A DNA stretch of 64,000 bases from Larkinella terrae (GTDB lineage Bacteria > Bacteroidota > Bacteroidia > Cytophagales > Spirosomataceae). Below are positions 1 to 7,599 of this stretch, in pieces. Each line of letters starts with the position of its first letter. Positions within the stretch are counted from its first letter, which is position 1. The notes beneath the pieces are model-generated. The model made no database searches. It was not told the DNA's origin and worked only from the letters and a program-made list of their open reading frames with translations. Made by a program: the position numbers and the translations under genes. The DNA lies in contig NZ_WJXZ01000015.1 in NCBI RefSeq assembly GCF_009668025.1, forward strand, positions 248,001 through 312,000, read 5' to 3'.

Positions 1-1304
1 GGTTTCAACCCGTTTCGGTACGTGGTCCAGACGGCAAAACCGCCGTCCGGAATTTCGAACGACAGGTGATCACCCAGGTGTTCCTTCAGCAAGCGGCAAA
101 GAATGTCCCGGCGTTCGTGGTACAGCTTATTCGCTTTTTTCAGATGGCGGCCAATATCACCGTTTTTCAGCAGATTCGCGATCGCTTCTTCCAGCAGCTG
201 TTCGCCCTGACGATCAATGAGTTTGCGGAGCCGGGTGGCCTGTACGAGCAGGTTCCGGGGCGCCACCATAAACCCGATGCGGATGCCCGGCGCGATGGTT
301 TTGCAGAACGAACCGACGTAGATCACATTGCCGTAATAATCGGCACTGGCCAGCGGCAGAATCGGGCTGCTGGTGTAGTGAAAATCAAAATCGTAATCGT
401 CTTCAATAATCGCAAACCGGTATTTCATCGCCAGCTCCAGCAGCCGCATGCGCCGTTCGGAACTGAGCGTCACGGTCGTTGGCGTGTGGTGGTGCGGAAT
501 CACGTACACGAGCCGGACTTTCTTTTTCCGGCAAATTGCTTCAACGGCATCCAAATCTATTCCGTGCGCATCGACCGGAACGGTTTCCAGATTGGCACCG
601 GTTTGGGCAAAAACTTCACTGGCTCCGAGATATCCCGGCTCGCCCACGATCACGTTATCTTTTTTCGACAGCAAAACCTGAGCGCAGAGATAAAGCGCCA
701 TCTGAACGCCTTTCGTGATCAGGATATCGCTGGCTCCAACCTGTAATCCCCGCGTTTCCGACAGAAAACGGGCCAGTTCGGTTCGCAGATTTTCCGAGCC
801 CTGTTCAGGTCCGTAGGTCAGGTATTTGTGCGTAAACCGGTAACTGCCAAACCGCCGGTATTCCCGAACCAGCAGCTCGATCGGCGCAATCCGGGTGTCC
901 GGGAAACCGTCGTTAATCACCAGATTTCCCTCGACACCTTTTATAAACGGGCGGAAAACGCCTTCTTTTTCGGAAACCGCAAAGCCCGTCTCCGCCGGTA
1001 GCCGATGGGTTTGAACCACTTCCCGAATCGGCCGGGGCAAAACGTCCGGCAGGTTTTTAGCCACAAAAATGCCTTTGCGCGGAACCACTTCGATCCAGCT
1101 TTGGGCGTATAATTCGTCGTAAGCCGCCACCACCGTCTGGCGGTGAACCTGCAGGGCCCTGGCCAGCACCCGGCTGGCGGGCAACCCCGCACCCGGTTTT
1201 AACGTTCCCTGCCGGATGTAAGCGATGATGCCGTTGGCAATCTGCAGGTAAACCGCAACGGAGAGCGTTTTATCGACGCGCAGAAGTTTTTCAACAAAAG
1301 CCAT
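1..1304 (-). CDS. MocR-family (GntR/aminotransferase) transcriptional regulator, partial
   Basis: The reading frame opens at an ATG at 1304 and runs off the left edge, so the C-terminus is missing. The first 75 or so residues form a GntR-type winged helix (LQIANGIIAYIRQGTLKPG... LPASRVLARALQVHRQTV). After a linker comes a PLP-dependent class-I aminotransferase fold, visible as GPEQGSENLRTELARFL, YVIPHHHTPTTVTLS, EDDYDFDF and VGSFCKTIAPGIRIG; the Lys of SFCKT should hold PLP. This is the PdxR/GabR architecture, in which the aminotransferase domain senses a ligand rather than doing catalysis. It diverges from an EamA transporter across a gap that contains matching operator repeats, so the exporter is its most likely target. 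The effector cannot be read from the sequence. Confidence 0.9.
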   Translation of the reverse strand, partial: MAFVEKLLRVDKTLSVAVYLQIANGIIAYIRQGTLKPGAGLPASRVLARALQVHRQTVVAAYDELYAQSWIEVVPRKGIFVAKNLPDVLPRPIREVVQTHRLPAETGFAVSEKEGVFRPFIKGVEGNLVINDGFPDTRIAPIELLVREYRRFGSYRFTHKYLTYGPEQGSENLRTELARFLSETRGLQVGASDILITKGVQMALYLCAQVLLSKKDNVIVGEPGYLGASEVFAQTGANLETVPVDAHGIDLDAVEAICRKKKVRLVYVIPHHHTPTTVTLSSERRMRLLELAMKYRFAIIEDDYDFDFHYTSSPILPLASADYYGNVIYVGSFCKTIAPGIRIGFMVAPRNLLVQATRLRKLIDRQGEQLLEEAIANLLKNGDIGRHLKKANKLYHERRDILCRLLKEHLGDHLSFEIPDGGFAVWTTYRNGLK

Positions 1305-1305
1305 G

Positions 1306-1350
1306 CTGGACTATCCGGTTTGTATTTTCTGGACTACAAACATAGTCCAG
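1306..1350. promoter_or_regulatory. Operator-like repeats between mocR and the EamA gene
   Basis: The 8-mer CTGGACTA occurs at 1306-1313 and 1329-1336, and its exact complement TAGTCCAG at 1343-1350. The last two form a palindrome with a 6-nt spacer; the first two are direct repeats 23 nt apart. The first copy lies against the mocR start codon and the palindrome ends 8 nt before the -7 box of the divergent transporter. One direct plus one inverted copy is a plausible MocR-dimer site that controls both genes. The binding role is inferred. Confidence 0.7.
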
Positions 1351-1358
1351 AAAGCCGA

Positions 1359-1366
1359 TACTTTTG
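1359..1366 (+). promoter_or_regulatory. -7 promoter box of the EamA gene
   Basis: TACTTTTG matches the Bacteroidota -7 consensus TAnnTTTG and lies 45 nt before the ATG. No TTG is found at the expected -33 position, which falls in the operator palindrome; a weak -33 would fit an activator-dependent promoter. Confidence 0.5.
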
Positions 1367-1411
1367 ACAGAAATCAGTAGCTAATTTTTCGGTTTAAAAC
1401 AACACGAAATC

Positions 1412-2386
1412 ATGGATGTTACCGCGCAAAAAAAAGCATCGATCGGACTGGTAATCACCGCCTTCGCAATCGTATTCATTGTCTGGGGTTCCACTTATTT
1501 CTTCATCGGAATCGCCGTAAAAGGTTTTCCACCCATGCTGATGGGCGCCGTCCGGTACCTAAGCGCCGGTTTTCTGCTGCTGGCCTGGTGCGGGCTGAAA
1601 GGAGATCGGGTGCGGATAAAAAAGGAACTGATTTCGGCGGCCATCAGCGGATTGCTGATGCTGTTTGTCGCCACCGGAATCGTGATTTGGGTGGAAATAA
1701 CGTTACCCAGCGCGCTGGTGGCCATTCTGGTTTCGGCCAACCCCATCTGGTTTATCATTCTGGACAAAGCAAACTGGCGAACCAATCTGAAAACAAAAAC
1801 GACGGTTTACGGACTCCTCATCGGTTTCGCCGGTATTCTGCTGCTCTTCGGGGAATCGCTTCTCCACTCATTTTCCGGCCGTCTGGACGGGTCCGTGCTC
1901 AGAGGTTTGCTGCTGTTGATGATCAGCCCCATCGCCTGGTCGGCAGGAAGTCTATATGCTAAAAAACACGCCAGTCAGGCTCCGGCGCGCGTCAATACGG
2001 CCTGGCAAATGATCATTGCCGGTTTTGCCTTCCTCCCCGCCGGACTTATTCACCGGGAATTTGATTCGTTTACGCTGAGCAGTGTACCTTTGCAGTCGTG
2101 GCTCGCCATCACCTACCTGATTGTTTTCGGCTCGATCGGCGCGTTCAGTGCGTACATCTGGCTGTTGCAGGTCAGGCCCGCGACGCAGGTGAGTATTCAC
2201 TCCTACGTCAACCCGGTGATCGCGGTACTGCTGGGCGTTGGTTTTGCGAACGAAAGCATTACCGGTTTGCAGGTAATCGGCCTGTTCGTCATCCTATTCA
2301 GCGTCTTATTGGTTAATTTACCCAAATACGCCCCGCCCAGTCTAAAAAAACCGATCTGGATCCGGCCCCAAATTCTGAAACAGTAA
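1412..2386 (+). CDS. EamA/DMT-superfamily transporter
   Basis: 324 residues, almost entirely hydrophobic, with about ten predicted membrane segments in two EamA halves (roughly residues 15-150 and 165-305). Typical motifs are FIVWGSTYFFIG near the N-terminus, MGAVRYLSAGFLLLAW, LLIGFAGILLLFGE and, in the second half, SYVNPVIAVLLGVGFANE. The family moves small metabolites such as amino acids or sugars across the inner membrane, usually outward. The divergent MocR regulator and shared operator suggest an exporter or permease for an amine, amino acid or B6-type compound. The substrate is not identifiable from sequence. Confidence 0.9.
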   Translation: MDVTAQKKASIGLVITAFAIVFIVWGSTYFFIGIAVKGFPPMLMGAVRYLSAGFLLLAWCGLKGDRVRIKKELISAAISGLLMLFVATGIVIWVEITLPSALVAILVSANPIWFIILDKANWRTNLKTKTTVYGLLIGFAGILLLFGESLLHSFSGRLDGSVLRGLLLLMISPIAWSAGSLYAKKHASQAPARVNTAWQMIIAGFAFLPAGLIHREFDSFTLSSVPLQSWLAITYLIVFGSIGAFSAYIWLLQVRPATQVSIHSYVNPVIAVLLGVGFANESITGLQVIGLFVILFSVLLVNLPKYAPPSLKKPIWIRPQILKQ

Positions 2387-2398
2387 ACAACACATCCC

Positions 2399-3226
2399 AT
2401 GAACCTAAGTATGAATGAACCCCAGATTTGCACCACCTGCGGAACCCAGTATCCACTCCATCTGCCGGTGCCGGAACTCTGCACAATCTGCAACGACGAC
2501 CGCCAGTACATCCACGAAAACGGGCAAAACTGGACTACGCTGCCCGCTTTGGAGCGGTCTTTCAACGTAAAAATCAGTCCGCTGACCGACCGGATTCACA
2601 GTCTGAAAATGCAGCCGGATTTTGCCATCGCCAACCGGGCGTTGCTGGTCCAGTCGCCCGGAGGTAACATTCTTTGGGATTGCATTCCGCTACCCGACCC
2701 TGAAACCGTCGAATTTATCCGCTCGAAGGGCGGGCTTCAGGCCATCGCTTTTTCGCACCCACATTATTACAGCACGATGAACGTGTGGGCGTCGCTGTTC
2801 GATTGCCCGGTTTACATCCACGAGAACGACCAGCCCTGGATCATGTACCCCAGCGAATCGCTTCAGTTGTGGAGTGGTGACAGCCTGTCGTTTTGGGACG
2901 GTATTCGCATGATTCATACCGGAGGCCATTTTCCGGGCAGTTGCGTTCTGCACATTCCGTCTCCAGCGGATCGGGGGACACTGCTTTGCGGGGATACACT
3001 GTTGCTTTCCCGCAGCAAACGGCACCTCGCGGTGATGTTCAGTTATCCCAACCAGATTCTGTTGACCCGGGAAGAATTTGCCGCGTTTTACAAAAAAGCG
3101 GCAAATCTGACGTTTGATACGCTTTACGGAGCCTTTGAAAATCAGGATTTGGCAGGTAATGCACTGACGGTTTTCACGACTTCCATGCAGCGGTATCTGG
3201 CTAGTTACGGGTTTAACCTGGCGTAA
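2399..3226 (+). CDS. Metallo-beta-lactamase-fold hydrolase with N-terminal zinc ribbon
   Basis: 275 residues. Cys11, Cys14, Cys28 and Cys31 form two CxxC pairs like a zinc ribbon. An MBL-like domain follows: FSHPHYYSTM in place of the usual HxHxDH motif, HTGGHFPGS for the next metal His, and LLCGDTLL for the bridging Asp. The DH of the first motif is missing, so the metal site is reduced or altered. The start is ATG 2399, but a second ATG four codons later (MNEPQ) is equally possible. The gene begins 12 nt after the EamA stop, so the two are probably co-transcribed. Substrate unknown. Confidence 0.8.
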   Translation: MNLSMNEPQICTTCGTQYPLHLPVPELCTICNDDRQYIHENGQNWTTLPALERSFNVKISPLTDRIHSLKMQPDFAIANRALLVQSPGGNILWDCIPLPDPETVEFIRSKGGLQAIAFSHPHYYSTMNVWASLFDCPVYIHENDQPWIMYPSESLQLWSGDSLSFWDGIRMIHTGGHFPGSCVLHIPSPADRGTLLCGDTLLLSRSKRHLAVMFSYPNQILLTREEFAAFYKKAANLTFDTLYGAFENQDLAGNALTVFTTSMQRYLASYGFNLA

Positions 3227-3237
3227 ATTTAAAAAGG

Positions 3238-3270
3238 CCGCTGCCAGGGTCTACGACCGCTGTCAGCGGT
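3238..3270 (+). terminator. Possible terminator after the MBL-fold gene
   Basis: CCGCTG (3238-3243) can pair with CAGCGG (3264-3269); a tighter alternative pairs ACCGCTG with CAGCGGT at 3256-3270. An AAAAATTTAAAAA stretch follows rather than a clean T run, so this is a weak call. Confidence 0.35.
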
Positions 3271-3389
3271 AAAAATTTAAAAACTACCTCGCTCCCAAAT
3301 GCCCTTTTCTTGATTTCCTTCAAAGAGAATCGTCAGGAAGATTGATTTGATCATTCGCAATTAAACGGTTTTGTCAGTTAATTTGGGGA

Positions 3390-4976
3390 TTGCCTCTTTT
3401 TAACCTCCTGAACTCGTTTCCCGTGCGTAAATTTTTCATTGGACTGCTACTTTTCGTCGGCGCCGTGCTGATCCTCGGCGCAGGCTACGGTTATTACAAC
3501 AGCCGCGACCGGCACCCCGGTTATTCGATCAACCTCCACATTTCAGCGCCTAACCAGCCAAAACCACTCCAAGTCGGGTTTGCGGCCCTGAAAATTACTC
3601 CTCATCTCCCCGACCGCTGGACGGATCAAAACCAGGACGCAACTTATAAACCGGGCGACGGTGATTCGTACACCGATGGCAATAACAACGGCGAATTTGA
3701 TGCCTATTGGATGGCCGGATTCAGCCAGAAACGCGCGGCCAATGGCGTTCACGACGATTTGTGGGCGCGCGCCGTGGTGGTCGACGACGGCCAAACCCGG
3801 CTGGCCATTGTGGCCGTTGACCTGATCGGTTTTCCGAATAAAAATGTCATCAATGTCCGGAAGAGCCTGCCCGCCAGTGCGGGTATTACGTACACGATGG
3901 TTTGCAGCACGCACACGCACGAGGCTCCCGATTTTCTGGGCATGTGGGGTGGCCATCCGCTGAAAAGTGGGGTTAACAAATCCTATGAACGCTTTGTTGA
4001 ACAACAGATTACGCGGGCGGTTTTGGCAGCGGCAAAAAACCTGCGCCCAGCCCGGCTGCGGTTTGCGCAGGATCTGACCGGGGCGGATTCCCTGCTGATG
4101 GACACCCGAAAACCGCTCGTAACCGATTCGGGCCTGTACATCATGCAGGCGCTGGATGCGGTGAAAGACAGCACTTTAGGCACGTTGGTGGTGTGGGGAA
4201 ATCACCCCGAAACGCTCTGGAGCAAGAACCTGCTGCTGACCTCCGATTTTCCGCATTACGTGCGGGATTATCTGGAAAAAGGCATTCTGAAAGGCGATTC
4301 GGTGGTTCAGAAAGGATTGGGCGGTACGGTGGTATATGCCTCGGGTTGCGTGGGTGGATTGATGACGACCTCGCCGAAAGTGACGGTACAGGACCCACTG
4401 ACGGGCGAGCGGTATAAAGAGCCGACTTTTGAAAAAGCCGACGCGCAGGGAAAGGCACTCGCAATGCTGATTTACAAATCGTTACAAAAAGATACGACCA
4501 CGGCTCGACCGGCGGATATCCGGCTGAAAGCCCAAAACGTTGAGATTCCGCTCTCGAATAAATTGTTTCAACTGGCAGTTGGTTTGGGCGTGTTGGATGC
4601 CGGTTACAGCAGTTGGGGGAACTTCCGGAGCGAAATTGCGGCTTTCCGCTTAGGCGAAGCGTCGTTCCTGTGTGTACCGGGCGAAATTTATCCCGAAATT
4701 GTAAACGGCGGAGTGGAAAACCCGGTCGGGGCCGATTTCCGGATGAAACCGCTGGAAACGCCACCGCTCCGGAGTCTGATGCCGGGAAAATACAAGTTTG
4801 TGATTGGGCTGGCAAACGACGAACTGGGGTACATTATTCCGAAAAGTGAATGGGATGCCGAAGCTCCGTATAATTACAATTCGAAGGATCGTCCTTACGG
4901 CGAAGTCAACTCCACCGGGCCGGAAACCGCACCGAAGTTATACCGGGCAATGGTGGAGTTATTGCGGAATTTATAA
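3390..4976 (+). CDS. Neutral/alkaline ceramidase-like protein, membrane-anchored
   Basis: No ATG is available at the 5' end; the frame opens with TTG at 3390 or GTG at 3423 (VRKFFIGLL), and the GTG gives a compact N-terminal anchor. Hydrophobic residues 14-32 form the anchor or signal. The rest matches the N-terminal domain of neutral ceramidases and related hydrolases: VGFAALKITP, DDLWARAVVVDDG, then CSTHTHEAPDFLGMWG with the metal-binding His cluster, and WGNHPETL. At about 528 residues it lacks the C-terminal domain of full ceramidases. Family members cleave N-acyl-sphingosine or related amides outside the cytoplasm, and Bacteroidota make sphingolipids, but the substrate here is inferred. 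The response regulator starts 18 nt downstream. Confidence 0.75.
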   Translation: MPLFNLLNSFPVRKFFIGLLLFVGAVLILGAGYGYYNSRDRHPGYSINLHISAPNQPKPLQVGFAALKITPHLPDRWTDQNQDATYKPGDGDSYTDGNNNGEFDAYWMAGFSQKRAANGVHDDLWARAVVVDDGQTRLAIVAVDLIGFPNKNVINVRKSLPASAGITYTMVCSTHTHEAPDFLGMWGGHPLKSGVNKSYERFVEQQITRAVLAAAKNLRPARLRFAQDLTGADSLLMDTRKPLVTDSGLYIMQALDAVKDSTLGTLVVWGNHPETLWSKNLLLTSDFPHYVRDYLEKGILKGDSVVQKGLGGTVVYASGCVGGLMTTSPKVTVQDPLTGERYKEPTFEKADAQGKALAMLIYKSLQKDTTTARPADIRLKAQNVEIPLSNKLFQLAVGLGVLDAGYSSWGNFRSEIAAFRLGEASFLCVPGEIYPEIVNGGVENPVGADFRMKPLETPPLRSLMPGKYKFVIGLANDELGYIIPKSEWDAEAPYNYNSKDRPYGEVNSTGPETAPKLYRAMVELLRNL

Positions 4977-4994
4977 AAGAACTGTTGATAATTT

Positions 4995-5678
4995 ATGCAG
5001 ATTTTAATAGTAGAGGATGAACAGGAAGTAGCCGCATTCATTCAGAATGGATTGGAAGATTATGGGTTCAGCGCCGACATCGCCAACGATGCGTTGCAGG
5101 CGCAGTTGAAGCTGGCAAACAATGTCTACGATACGATTATTCTGGATGTAAATCTTCCGGTCATCAACGGTTTTGAGTTGTGTAAAATCATCCGAAACCG
5201 CTACGAAGATGTGTCCATCCTGATGTTGACGGCCCTGGGAAGCACCGAAAGTAAGCTGAGCGGTTTTGATGCCGGAGCGGACGACTACCTAATTAAACCC
5301 TTTGAATTCAGGGAGTTAATTGCCCGGTTGCGTGCGCTGAACCGGCGCCGGATTTCGTCGCCGGCGGATTCTGTTATTCTGAAAATTGCCGATCTGGAAT
5401 TGAATCAGGAGAGCAAAACCGTGAAGCGGGGCAATCAGAAAATCGTTCTGACGGCCCGCGAACTGGCCCTGTTGGAATTCTTCATGAAGAACCAGAACAA
5501 AGCCCTTTCCCGGAATGAAATTACCGAGAAAGTGTGGGATGTCAATTTCGACACCGGCACAAATGTCGTCGATGTGTACGTCAATTATCTGCGAAAAAAA
5601 ATCGATAAGGATTTCTCGCCTAAACTGATTCATACGATCAGCGGTATTGGATATATCATGCAAGAATCCGAAGATTAA
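4995..5678 (+). CDS. OmpR/PhoB-family response regulator
   Basis: 227 residues. Receiver domain 1-115 with acidic Asp8/Glu9, phospho-acceptor Asp51 (ILDVNLPVING), Thr79 and Lys101 (YLIKPFEF). A winged-helix DNA-binding domain covers about 130-225 (LTARELALLEFFMKNQNKALSR... VDVYVNYLRKKID). The closest named relatives are CusR/RprY/ArlR-type regulators. The histidine kinase follows 3 nt after the stop, so the two are translated together and form a two-component pair. Its targets are unknown; the ceramidase-like gene before it and the SulP gene after it are candidates by position only. Confidence 0.95.
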   Translation: MQILIVEDEQEVAAFIQNGLEDYGFSADIANDALQAQLKLANNVYDTIILDVNLPVINGFELCKIIRNRYEDVSILMLTALGSTESKLSGFDAGADDYLIKPFEFRELIARLRALNRRRISSPADSVILKIADLELNQESKTVKRGNQKIVLTARELALLEFFMKNQNKALSRNEITEKVWDVNFDTGTNVVDVYVNYLRKKIDKDFSPKLIHTISGIGYIMQESED

Positions 5679-5681
5679 CGA

Positions 5682-7058
5682 ATGAAAATACGCGCCCGAA
5701 TTTCCGTTACATTTCTCGCTATTGTGGCCGCGAACCTGGTCGTTTTTTCGCTGGTTATTTATTTTATTTCGGAGTATTTCCGCCAGAAACATTTCTATAC
5801 GCGGCTGGGAGATAAAGCCAAAACTACGGCTTTGCTACTCATTGAAGAAGACGAAATCAATCCCAAACTTCTTCAGCTGATCGAGCGGAAAAACCTTACT
5901 TCCCTGCCGGAAGAGCACATCATCGTCTACAACCAGCAAAACAAAGTCATCTACGCCAGCGCGGATACCACCGGCGACCTGGGGCCGCACAATGATCTGC
6001 TGGCGCGGGTTCGGGAGCGGAAACAGGTGTATCTGCGTCGCAATAACCGGGAAATTGCCGGACTGACGTACACCCATCAGAACCAGGAATATGTGATCAT
6101 TTCATCGGCTTATGACGAATACGGTTTGACCGAAATGGCGCACCTGCGAACCATTCTGGGCTTTGGGCTGGCGTTCAGTCTGACATTGGTTGGTTGGTCG
6201 GGCTGGGTATTTGCCGGACGGTTTCTGCGCCCGATTTCCAAAGTAATCCACCAGGTCGATCAGATCAAGGTTTCCAATCTGAACCAGCGGGTAGACGTGA
6301 GCGAAAACAACGATGAAATTTCCCAACTGGCACACACGTTCAATTCGATGCTCGACCGGGTTCAGGAAGCGTTTGAAGTGCAGCGTAATTTTGTGGCGAA
6401 TGCGTCGCACGAGCTGCGCACGCCCCTCACCATCATTACCGGACAGATCGAGGTCACGCTGATCAAACAGCGGACGGTGGAAGAGCACGAAGCCAAGTGG
6501 AAAGCCGTTCAGGACGTCATCAAACGGCTTAATATGCTGACTAACAACCTGCTCGAACTGGCGCAGGTCAGCCTCGACGATGCAACGATGAAGTTCAACG
6601 AAGTGTCGCTGGACGATGCCATTTATCAGGCAACCAAAATGCTGACGACCCGCCGACCGGATTACCACGTCATCTTTTCGTTCGACAACGAAACGGAAGC
6701 CATGCAGTCGTCGCTCACGGTTCAGGGCAGCATTTCCCTGTTGATTTCGGCTTTTTTGAACCTGATGGAAAACGGCTGCAAGTTCTCCCCCGACAATCAG
6801 GTTGAAGTTATTCTTGGTGCTGACGACCAATGGGTTACGATTCAATTCAAGGACAACGGCATCGGAATTGCTGAAGCAGACATCCGGCATATTTACGAGC
6901 CGTTTTTCAGGGCCGAAAACGCCAAACGAATCCACGGCTACGGCATCGGCCTGCCGCTTACCTACCGAATTATCCAGTTACACCGGGGGCAAATCAACGT
7001 TTTTTCGCGGATCAACGAAGGAACCAATTTTTTATTGAAATTTCCCAAAACGCTCTAA
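5682..7058 (+). CDS. Sensor histidine kinase (HAMP, HisKA, HATPase)
   Basis: 458 residues. Membrane segments at about 10-31 and 157-178 enclose a periplasmic sensor of about 120 residues with no obvious named domain. HAMP covers about 180-232 (FLRPISKVIHQVDQIKVSNL). The H-box NASHELRTPLT places the phospho-His at 243. The ATPase domain shows NLMENGCKFSPD (N-box), DNGIGIAEAD (G1) and GYGIGLPL (G2). The G1 and N boxes are intact, so it should be active. It is 3 nt downstream of its response regulator. The signal sensed cannot be deduced. Confidence 0.95.
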   Translation: MKIRARISVTFLAIVAANLVVFSLVIYFISEYFRQKHFYTRLGDKAKTTALLLIEEDEINPKLLQLIERKNLTSLPEEHIIVYNQQNKVIYASADTTGDLGPHNDLLARVRERKQVYLRRNNREIAGLTYTHQNQEYVIISSAYDEYGLTEMAHLRTILGFGLAFSLTLVGWSGWVFAGRFLRPISKVIHQVDQIKVSNLNQRVDVSENNDEISQLAHTFNSMLDRVQEAFEVQRNFVANASHELRTPLTIITGQIEVTLIKQRTVEEHEAKWKAVQDVIKRLNMLTNNLLELAQVSLDDATMKFNEVSLDDAIYQATKMLTTRRPDYHVIFSFDNETEAMQSSLTVQGSISLLISAFLNLMENGCKFSPDNQVEVILGADDQWVTIQFKDNGIGIAEADIRHIYEPFFRAENAKRIHGYGIGLPLTYRIIQLHRGQINVFSRINEGTNFLLKFPKTL

Positions 7059-7135
7059 TCGGTTTCTAATCATTTTATAACCGCGCTCTCATCTACTTCT
7101 AATTACCTCTTAATTAGAGCATTGTATTCTATCGG

Positions 7136-7143
7136 TAACTTTG
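7136..7143 (+). promoter_or_regulatory. -7 promoter box upstream of the small membrane protein
   Basis: TAACTTTG fits TAnnTTTG and lies 29 nt before the ATG at 7173. A TTG at 7122 is too close to be a standard -33 element, so only the -7 is supported. Confidence 0.45.
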
Positions 7144-7172
7144 TGTAGTTACAATTTAACCGAATCAATGCT

Positions 7173-7481
7173 ATGGCTACCAACTCCAATTTCAGAAAAC
7201 GGTCGAGCGACTTCGTGAACTGGGGAACGATCTGGGGATTGATTTTTGTCGCTATCGCGCTGAATTTCTACATCGATTATCGCCAGCACAAAACCGATAA
7301 AGAAGTATTCCGTACTCAATACGAAGCCAAGGTTTCGGAAGCTGATTCGTTGCGCGCCGTTAAAAGTCAGCTCGAACGTCAGTTACTCGAAATCAAAGCG
7401 ATTCAGAACGAAAACCGCGCGTTAACCAGTCGCCAACAGACCGCAACAGAGGCTGTTGCGATTTCCGCCAAAACCAATTAA
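7173..7481 (+). CDS. Small single-pass membrane protein with coiled coil
   Basis: 102 residues, family not recognised. A basic N-terminus (NFRKRSS) precedes one hydrophobic segment at about 17-34 (WGTIWGLIFVAIALNFYID). The rest is charged and heptad-like (EADSLRAVKSQLERQLLEIKAIQNENRAL), predicting a coiled coil. The positive-inside rule puts the N-terminus in the cytoplasm and the coiled coil outside. It has its own promoter-like box and a hairpin terminator behind it, so it may be transcribed separately from the kinase before it and the SulP gene after it. Confidence 0.65.
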   Translation: MATNSNFRKRSSDFVNWGTIWGLIFVAIALNFYIDYRQHKTDKEVFRTQYEAKVSEADSLRAVKSQLERQLLEIKAIQNENRALTSRQQTATEAVAISAKTN

Positions 7482-7514
7482 CGAACATTTAGTATAGGTT
7501 ACGCAGTAATGATT

Positions 7515-7544
7515 AAACCGGTTAGCGCAGCCTTTCCGGTTTTT
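7515..7544 (+). terminator. Intrinsic terminator after the small membrane protein
   Basis: AAACCGG (7515-7521) pairs with CCGGTTT (7536-7542), with a 14-nt loop and a run of Ts. A second stretch, GCAGCCTGCCGGTTTTTT, ends near 7576 and repeats the right arm. Confidence 0.55.
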
Positions 7545-7599
7545 CTACCCCAATCTGGCAGCCTGCCGGTTTTTTCCATACCAACCTATTGAATAGAAC

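Noticed and set aside
66-746. A 226-codon open frame antisense to the MocR gene
   Set aside because: The minus-strand frame encodes a clear aminotransferase-like domain over the same bases.
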